Origin: CAZLCK01 sp964558235
GTDB taxonomy: Bacteria > Actinomycetota > Coriobacteriia > Coriobacteriales > CADBOM01
Assembly (NCBI GenBank): GCA_964558235.1
Contig: CAZLCK010000050.1
Span: forward strand, 1-10,579
Reading direction: 5' to 3'
Length of the DNA stretch: 10,579 nucleotides
The notes beneath the pieces are model-generated. The model made no database searches. It saw only the letters and a program-made list of their open reading frames with translations, and was not told the DNA's origin. The translations under genes and the position numbers were made by a program. The stretch's first letter is position 1. Every line of letters begins with the position of its first letter. Below, in pieces: positions 6,148 to 10,579 of this stretch.

Positions 6148-7158
6148 ATGTTTTTAGAGGCTCTAAAGGCCGCGTTTATAGGTATTGTTGAGGGGATTAC
6201 AGAGTGGTTGCCAATCTCCTCAACAGGTCACATGATAATCGTAGATGAGTTCGTGGAACTCGATGTAACACTTCAATTTCTAGAGCTCTTTTTAGTCGTT
6301 ATTCAAATTGGCGCAATACTTGCAGTTATTATTCTATATTTTTCTAAACTCAACCCGTTTTCGCGTAAAAAGACTCCAGTTCAAAAGAGGGCAACTTGGC
6401 GGCTTTGGAGCAGGGTTGTTGTAGGGTGTATACCTGCGGCTGTGATTTTTGTTATTGCAGATGATTGGGTGACGGAAAATTTTTATAATGCTGTAACGGT
6501 TTCGATAATGCTTATAGCCTATGGCATTGTTTTTATTATTCTTGAAAGGCGTAATAGAAAAAGGCAGGCTGCACTAGCTGCAAGTGGCGTACTGCCAGCA
6601 CGCTCGAGTGTAAATGTGGGTGGCAAACACATTAAAGATCCACAAACTGGTCAGCTTGTTCGCCAAAATGCTAAAGCGATCAATGCAGATGACGCCGAAC
6701 AAGAACAAGAACAAGAGCAAGACGGAATCTTCAAAATCAACACAGTTGATGAGATCGATTGGAAGACAGCGCTAAAGATCGGTCTTTTTCAGATGCTCGC
6801 GATTGTTCCTGGCACATCGAGGTCAGGGTCGACAATTATCGGAGGCATGCTTTGTGGCGTATCTCGCTCAGCTGCAACCGAGTTTACATTTTTTCTGGCT
6901 ATTCCGGTTATGTTGGGATGGGGTCTAATTAGATCTGTCCAATATTTTTTGGATGGAATGGTTATGACTCAAACAGAGATTGTAGTTTTGGTTGTGGGGA
7001 TTGCTGTAGCTTTTGTCACATCTGTAATCGCTATCAAGTTCTTAATGGGTTATATCAAGAAAAATGATTTTACAGCCTTTGGCTGGTACAGAATCATAAT
7101 CGGTGTTGTTCTGCTCGCATTTTTTGGATTCACAGGTGCACTATTTGTGACACAATAG
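6148..7158 (+). CDS. uppP: Undecaprenyl-diphosphatase with an extra loop insertion
   Basis: An integral membrane phosphatase that converts undecaprenyl diphosphate to the monophosphate lipid carrier used for peptidoglycan and surface polysaccharides; loss or overexpression alters bacitracin sensitivity. The N-terminal motif EGITEWLPISSTGH (15-28) holds E15, E19 and H28; the second catalytic motif PGTSRSGST (221-229) holds R225. Hydrophobic helices are visible at about 42-65, 88-105, 112-132, 240-260, 276-298 and 312-333. At 336 residues it is about 60 longer than the usual 270 or so; the excess is a hydrophilic loop at about 134-200 (RRNRKRQ... to the DEIDWKTAL segment) containing EQEQEQEQ. 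GAGGAG (6136-6141), six bases before the ATG, overlaps the end of the upstream gene. Confidence 0.93.
   Translation: MFLEALKAAFIGIVEGITEWLPISSTGHMIIVDEFVELDVTLQFLELFLVVIQIGAILAVIILYFSKLNPFSRKKTPVQKRATWRLWSRVVVGCIPAAVIFVIADDWVTENFYNAVTVSIMLIAYGIVFIILERRNRKRQAALAASGVLPARSSVNVGGKHIKDPQTGQLVRQNAKAINADDAEQEQEQEQDGIFKINTVDEIDWKTALKIGLFQMLAIVPGTSRSGSTIIGGMLCGVSRSAATEFTFFLAIPVMLGWGLIRSVQYFLDGMVMTQTEIVVLVVGIAVAFVTSVIAIKFLMGYIKKNDFTAFGWYRIIIGVVLLAFFGFTGALFVTQ
6697..6720 (+). repeat. Hexanucleotide microsatellite in uppP coding an (EQ)4 tract
   Basis: Four tandem copies of GAACAA (the last GAGCAA) encode residues 184-191, EQEQEQEQ. Because the unit is six bases, gain or loss keeps the frame and changes the loop by two residues at a time. 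Confidence 0.85.
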
Positions 7159-7171
7159 CGATTTCATGCAC

Positions 7172-7223
7172 AACTTTTCACCTCTTCGCGCAACAGGTGG
7201 GAGGTGTGGAGGGGTGAAAAGTT
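7172..7223 (+). terminator. 20-bp hairpin after uppP, probable plus-strand transcript end
   Basis: 7172-7191 pairs with 7204-7223 around a 12-nt loop. The outer 11 pairs are perfect (AACTTTTCACC with GGTGAAAAGTT); the inner nine include T7183.G7212, T7186.G7209, G7188.T7207 and G7190.T7205. Such wobbles pair in plus-strand RNA but become A/C mismatches in RNA from the other strand, so the structure fits the uppP transcript. No proper T-run follows, so it may be a 3'-end stabiliser or a factor-dependent terminator. Confidence 0.55.
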
Positions 7224-7253
7224 AAGCGATTTTCATGCCTATAGAGAGCAGTC

Positions 7254-7283
7254 AAAATAAAAGTTACTAAAAGCACTACTTTT
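7254..7283 (-). terminator. Weak AT-rich terminator of the hydrolase gene
   Basis: On the minus strand AAAAGT (7283-7278) pairs with ACTTTT (7264-7259), followed by ATTTT. The stem overlaps the stop codon of the DUF2974 gene. Only six mostly A/T pairs, so tentative. Confidence 0.3.
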
Positions 7284-8532
7284 GAAAGAAAAGCTTTTTA
7301 TTTAGAAGTGCTGCTGTCGCACTAATCGACGAACCAGCTAATCGTGCAGCAAGAACTAAGATCATTTTATAAACGCTAGGATCAAGGCGAATGATCTCAA
7401 GAAGTTGTGCTCGTCTAGCTGCGAAATCAATCGATGTGAAGTCTTTTATTTCGCCTGCTCCAATAATGCTAAAAACAGTCTCAGTAAAAGCGCTCATCTG
7501 TTCAAAAGTTAGCTGTGAAAGCCATCTGTCCATGATGTTAGCGAACGCTTTTGACCAATTTGACGTATCTTTTGCGTAGATGAAATCCCTGTTTTCAACA
7601 ATCCACGTATAGGCATTATGCTGCCAAAACATATGTGCTGCACTTCTTACAATCAAATACTCACTTGGGTTATTTAAAATAGCACCAACTGTGGTATTTA
7701 CCGGAAGCGTTCTATCGAGTTTGTTACTCAGGCTGTTTATCTGAGCATTTTGGTATGTAATCAGACTAAAGCCAGGATTGTCGTGACTAAATACCTTAAA
7801 GATGCGTTCGTTGTTAGCACAATCACATTTTGCACTTGCATACATCGCAAGATTTCCGCCTTTGGAGTAACCTCCGACAATCACAGGTAGATCTGTGGAT
7901 TCAAGAATTTTTTGAAGAAATGTGACGGCATGGGATTGCGATGGAATCTCCTCGCAATATGCGAGCATAAAATCTTCTTTCCAACCCGCTAAAGAAGCGT
8001 CTGTTCCAGCAAATCCAACGTAGATAAAACTTTGTCCAATGAAGTTATTGTTTGTGTTGTTGTTCTCACTATCAGCCGACCCGCTTCTTTTATAATCGGG
8101 TACGCATCTCGCCCGACTTTTATCTGCGCCGCTGTCTGTACAATCGTCTATGCTAGTGAGTAGATATGCAGTTCCAGAAAATTGTTCAGAAATGTTTTCG
8201 TCAAAGATCTTTTGATGAAAGATTATTCGAACATTTTGCCATCGTTTAGAGGCACAAGCCAAAATAAAAAGCGCTTCATCGCATTCATAATTCTCTTTAA
8301 AACTAAAGATTGCAGGAAACAAAGTCTCGTCGTACAAATCAATCAGCTTTGGGGCGTTTTGTAACTTATTCAAATAATTATCGATCTTAGGCGAGATATT
8401 CCATTGAAAGCAGGAGAACAGGGATAAAACTGCACTATCAACGCGACTAAATGACTCTAAGCTAAATTCGCCATTATCATCGGCAACATAACCTAAAACT
8501 GAATTAAGCCTCTTTTTGATGGGATTAGACAT
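7276..8532 (-). CDS. DUF2974 (Mbeg1-like) alpha/beta hydrolase
   Basis: A 418-residue predicted serine hydrolase with no obvious signal peptide. The family signature FAGTDASLAGWKEDF (174-188) is followed by the nucleophile elbow GYSKGG (221-226) with S223, then DNPGF (251-255) and WQHNAYTW (303-310). S223 with D251 and H305 make a plausible triad, inferred from motif order. The family resembles lipases, but a substrate is not established to my knowledge. Between the first strands and FAGTD lies a polar, asparagine-rich low-complexity insert (about 129-163, with NNNTNNN). The ATG at 8532 has only a weak site (AGG about nine bases upstream). It follows a degenerate ManC-like gene by 38 bases on the same strand, so the two are probably co-transcribed and possibly functionally linked. 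The domain call is firm, the biological role unknown. Confidence 0.8.
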   Translation of the reverse strand: MSNPIKKRLNSVLGYVADDNGEFSLESFSRVDSAVLSLFSCFQWNISPKIDNYLNKLQNAPKLIDLYDETLFPAIFSFKENYECDEALFILACASKRWQNVRIIFHQKIFDENISEQFSGTAYLLTSIDDCTDSGADKSRARCVPDYKRSGSADSENNNTNNNFIGQSFIYVGFAGTDASLAGWKEDFMLAYCEEIPSQSHAVTFLQKILESTDLPVIVGGYSKGGNLAMYASAKCDCANNERIFKVFSHDNPGFSLITYQNAQINSLSNKLDRTLPVNTTVGAILNNPSEYLIVRSAAHMFWQHNAYTWIVENRDFIYAKDTSNWSKAFANIMDRWLSQLTFEQMSAFTETVFSIIGAGEIKDFTSIDFAARRAQLLEIIRLDPSVYKMILVLAARLAGSSISATAALLNKKLFFQK

Positions 8533-8570
8533 GTTTAAACCTAAAACTCTGACTGTATCTCAGTTGCATT

Positions 8571-10025
8571 CTATATTTCAGTTGTAGTTTTATCCTTTGC
8601 ATCTGTAAAACCAACAACAAGTAGAGTTGACCCATTTTCACTTTGATCGGTCAAGCTGCGTGCTTTGTTTGAGCCAATATAGAAATATTCTCCAATTTTT
8701 AGATGTTTTCTTGTAGTAGAAGTGTGAATCATCACCCTACCATCTAGTAGCATCCAGCGCTCTTCTCTGTATTTTTTTGGTATATGCTCACCAATTTTGC
8801 CGCCGGGAATTATATTGATGATTCTTACGCAACACAGATCGGTTTCAAAAAGCACTCTAGAGCTTCCCCAGCTATCGGTAGAAACTGAAGTTTTTTCAAG
8901 CTCGGGAGCATCAATTCTAGAAAGTGCAGAAATTACTTGGCTAACGCTATCCAAAGAGTCTTTATTTGCGACTAAAATTGCATCTTGCGTGTGTAAAACC
9001 ATGGTATCTGAACATCCAAGCGCAATTGTTAGTTTTGAATCGCCATAAATTGTTGTATTTGTGCTATCTAGCGCCAAAGCATTTTCACTGAGCCTGTTTT
9101 GCTGGGAGTTTTGTGGCATAACAAGATCTATATCCAGTAAATTTTTCAGCTCAAAAAATTCCAAACTTGTAGGGATTACAGCTATATCATCACTGTTGCT
9201 TAAGACGCTCTTTGCAAGTGTCGTCAGTGGCAGAGAGGCAATAACGTCGCGTGCTTCGTTTGTATACCAATTTGAATCTCCAACCGATACCAAAAAGTTG
9301 GCAGTTTCGACAATTCTGTCGATCCCTTGGCACTCTAGACTATCGGAGGTCTTTGCAACATTACTCATTTGGGCAAGCATTGTTGTAGCTCTTGCAAGAA
9401 CAATCCCACTGGAAAATAAAAATCCAAGTGATTGATAGCGAACTGCCTGTGCCTGAGTTGGCGAACACACAAAATTGGAGACATGCTGTGCTCCAACAAT
9501 CCCTTTAATTTGTCTCGATGGTCTTAGCAAATCACGAGGTTTGGATCCAATCTGCTTTTCTCCTGCAACAACAGCTACCAAATCTTCTGCTGCCACTCGA
9601 TATGCTCTTGTAATTGCCTGTTCCCATTTTTCGTCAGCCTTTTTAATATCTAAAGTTGCAGGCACAATTAGCATGTATGCATTTGGATCGCGACGTTTTA
9701 AAACCGACGCAGCCAACGCTATTGAAAAAATGTCGCCCCTGCTATAAGGCTCCACAACGATCTCACAGCCTTTTTTGCCACCAAGTTTTTGAGTTTTTAC
9801 CGCGTCTTTGAGGGCTTTTTCACACTCTGCCCCACACATCAAGATGATTCTGTTTTGTGTGAGATCTTCGCACCTGTCTATAATCTTTCCAAGCAAGCTT
9901 TTTTCTTGGCCAGGAAAGATTGTGACCTCATGCGGAGTGTTTGGCAAAACTAGAGGCCAGAGATTTCCTCCTGTTTGCCCGCATAGGATGACTACGTTTA
10001 AATGTGGAAGGATTGTCTTGCTCAA
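8571..10025 (-). CDS. ManC-like two-domain protein with degenerate active sites (probable pseudoenzyme)
   Basis: A 484-residue protein with the architecture of mannose-1-phosphate guanylyltransferase/type II mannose-6-phosphate isomerase (about 480 residues). Homology shows in VVILCGQTGGNLWPL (11-25), GFLFSSGIVLARA (201-213), ALALDSTNTTIYGDSKL (316-332), the DTMVLHTQDAILVANKDS region (340-357) and WGSSRVL (386-392). Catalytic motifs differ from the family's: GGxGxRLWP reads GQTGGNLWP with N21 for arginine; RNTAPA reads SRGDIF (95-100); PADH reads PATL (122-125); FxEKP reads FVCSP (185-189); WSDxGSW is absent; the cupin metal motif HHHRxEHW reads KKYREERW (417-424). The frame is intact, arguing against a decayed pseudogene. 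Start TTG at 10025: no ATG, GTG or TTG lies upstream before a stop, and the ribosome binding site is weak. Confidence 0.75.
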   Translation of the reverse strand: MSKTILPHLNVVILCGQTGGNLWPLVLPNTPHEVTIFPGQEKSLLGKIIDRCEDLTQNRIILMCGAECEKALKDAVKTQKLGGKKGCEIVVEPYSRGDIFSIALAASVLKRRDPNAYMLIVPATLDIKKADEKWEQAITRAYRVAAEDLVAVVAGEKQIGSKPRDLLRPSRQIKGIVGAQHVSNFVCSPTQAQAVRYQSLGFLFSSGIVLARATTMLAQMSNVAKTSDSLECQGIDRIVETANFLVSVGDSNWYTNEARDVIASLPLTTLAKSVLSNSDDIAVIPTSLEFFELKNLLDIDLVMPQNSQQNRLSENALALDSTNTTIYGDSKLTIALGCSDTMVLHTQDAILVANKDSLDSVSQVISALSRIDAPELEKTSVSTDSWGSSRVLFETDLCCVRIINIIPGGKIGEHIPKKYREERWMLLDGRVMIHTSTTRKHLKIGEYFYIGSNKARSLTDQSENGSTLLVVGFTDAKDKTTTEI

Positions 10026-10073
10026 TTTAGCAGACTTTCTCGAATGCTGTTCAATAATTGGTAAACCGTATTT

Positions 10074-10114
10074 TAAACAATAAATCCGGGTGCGAAAACT
10101 TATTCACCCCCGGA
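10074..10114 (-). terminator. Intrinsic terminator of the tRNA-Glu gene
   Basis: On the minus strand TCCGGG (10114-10109) pairs with CCCGGA (10090-10085), possibly extended by TG/CA past a two-G bulge, followed by TTTATTGTTT (10084-10075). It lies 15 bases beyond the tRNA end and about 50 bases before the TTG start of the ManC-like gene, separating the two; the promoter of that gene may overlap its T-run (TAAAAT on the minus strand at 10075-10070 as a possible -10). Confidence 0.7.
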
Positions 10115-10128
10115 CATCATCACAAATG

Positions 10129-10203
10129 TGGTGCCCCCAACGGGAATCGAACCCGTGTTTGCGCCTTGAAAGGGCGCCGTCCTAGCCGCTAGACGATGGG
10201 GAC
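10129..10203 (-). tRNA. tRNA-Glu (anticodon TTC)
   Basis: All arms fold on the minus strand. The acceptor GTCCCCA (10203-10197) pairs with TGGGGGC, including one T.G, followed by discriminator A and an encoded CCA (10131-10129). The D-arm has GTC/GGAC around TAGCGGCTA. The anticodon stem GCGCC/GGCGC encloses CTTTCAA, giving anticodon TTC, which reads GAA and GAG. The T-arm is ACGGG TTCGAAT CCCGT. Length is 75 nt with CCA. Confidence 0.96.
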
Positions 10204-10222
10204 ACATCTTCAAACTTAGGTA

Positions 10223-10250
10223 TTTGTATCTAACTAAAGCAATGTGTCAT
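10223..10250 (-). promoter_or_regulatory. Probable tRNA-Glu promoter
   Basis: On the minus strand ATGACA (10250-10245) and TACAAA (10228-10223) are 16 bases apart, predicting a start near 10216 and a leader of about a dozen bases before the tRNA. The -10 box matches at four of six positions, so other placements are possible. Confidence 0.45.
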
Positions 10251-10390
10251 GCCTAAATTGTCATACTCATACCCGTTTGAACGCTCGGTAAATTATCACC
10301 TTACAGTATTGGTGATGCAAGAACATTAACGGTAAAAGAAACAATAAAATCCGATTGCGTGCTATGAGTGGTGCAAGTCGGCTAAATCAT

Positions 10391-10415
10391 CGCACTTGTT
10401 TATAACAATTGTGCG
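10391..10415. repeat. Hairpin in the region right of tRNA-Glu
   Basis: CGCAC-TTGTT (10391-10400) pairs with AACAA and GTGCG (10404-10408 and 10411-10415), with a TAT loop and a two-T bulge on the 3' arm. A smaller perfect dyad, ATCACC (10295-10300) with GGTGAT (10311-10316), lies 75 bases to its left. The 10204-10579 stretch has no complete gene that I can support. Confidence 0.5.
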
Positions 10416-10430
10416 GCAATAGTGTATAAG
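10402..10430 (+). promoter_or_regulatory. Weak candidate promoter towards the right edge
   Basis: ATAACA (10402-10407), 17 bases, TATAAG (10425-10430): four and five of six matches. It would start transcription near 10437 towards the right edge and is divergent from the tRNA promoter. Its -35 box lies inside the 10391-10415 hairpin. Confidence 0.35.
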
Positions 10431-10547
10431 TTTTATTAAGACTCTCAGTCAAGGCGACGTTTAGCTCAGTGCCCATTTCGAGCTTAAAAAAACGATCAAA
10501 AATCGTCTATACTCAAAGGTAAAACCTGACTTTTGCAGCTAAAGAAG

Positions 10548-10579
10548 GCCGTTTTCCCTATGCCAGCTGGGCAAACGGC
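10548..10579 (+). other. 11-bp near-perfect hairpin at the right edge
   Basis: GCCGTTTTCCC (10548-10558) pairs with GGGCAAACGGC (10569-10579) with a single mismatch and a 10-nt loop, ending exactly at the window edge. It may be a leader attenuator or terminator; whether a T-run follows cannot be seen. A frame open to the edge (TTG at 10533 or ATG at 10560) runs through it, so it could instead be the start of a coding region. Confidence 0.5.

Noticed and set aside
9061..9435. Plus-strand 124-codon frame opposite the ManC-like gene
   Set aside because: Low-complexity Ser/Leu-rich antisense translation; the minus strand has family homology throughout.
10363..10404. Short open frame starting ATGAGTGGTGCA
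   Set aside because: Thirteen codons with no ribosome binding site; overlaps the 10391-10415 hairpin.
10484..10505. ACGAT/ATCGT hairpin beside an A-run (minus-strand terminator-like)
   Set aside because: Only five stable pairs, and no minus-strand gene ending here can be seen within the window.

Overview
The window reads as chromosomal DNA of a moderately AT-rich, probably anaerobic or microaerophilic, Gram-positive-type bacterium. The evidence is strong AGGAGG ribosome binding sites, a PerR-type regulator next to a reverse rubrerythrin, a HasB-like UDP-glucose dehydrogenase and an EpsC-type serine acetyltransferase. The overall flavour suggests a low-GC member of the Coriobacteriia (Atopobium/Fannyhessea/Lancefieldella-like), but that is inference from impression and not proven here. 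No insertion sequence, phage gene or CRISPR array is visible.

Layout. (1) 1-308: C-terminal part of a protein with a heptad-repeat (coiled-coil) segment followed by two membrane helices, cut by the left edge. (2) 309-725: a non-coding stretch with several hairpins, ending in a strong promoter overlaid by two interlocking inverted repeats. (3) 726-1769: perR and a reverse rubrerythrin, an oxidative-stress pair. (4) 1770-2019: a convergent intergenic gap with five degenerate 20-nt-phased repeats. (5) 2020-2835, minus strand: an OGG1-family DNA glycosylase, which adds oxidative base-damage repair to the neighbourhood. (6) 2899-7158, plus strand: a well-formed promoter followed by galU, ugd, a serine O-acetyltransferase gene and uppP. 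The first two make UDP-glucose and UDP-glucuronate, the third makes O-acetylserine for cysteine synthesis, and the last recycles the undecaprenyl carrier lipid. A 20-bp G.U-rich hairpin follows uppP. (7) 7276-10025, minus strand: a two-gene unit of a ManC-like protein and a DUF2974/Mbeg1-like alpha/beta hydrolase. (8) 10074-10228, minus strand: a complete tRNA-Glu(TTC) with promoter and terminator. (9) 10229-10579: a hairpin-rich intergenic region that may lead into a gene running off the right edge.

The most unusual content is the pair at 7276-10025. The upstream gene is clearly built like a two-domain mannose-1-phosphate guanylyltransferase / type II phosphomannose isomerase, but nearly every catalytic motif in both domains is replaced while the fold-defining segments survive, so it looks like a pseudoenzyme. 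Its downstream partner keeps an intact GxSxGG serine nucleophile. Other points are the interlocking operator-like dyads at the perR promoter, a hexanucleotide microsatellite coding an (EQ)4 tract inside an extra UppP loop, the phased repeats at 1845-1946, and a triplicated ATGAGTAT in the ugd leader.
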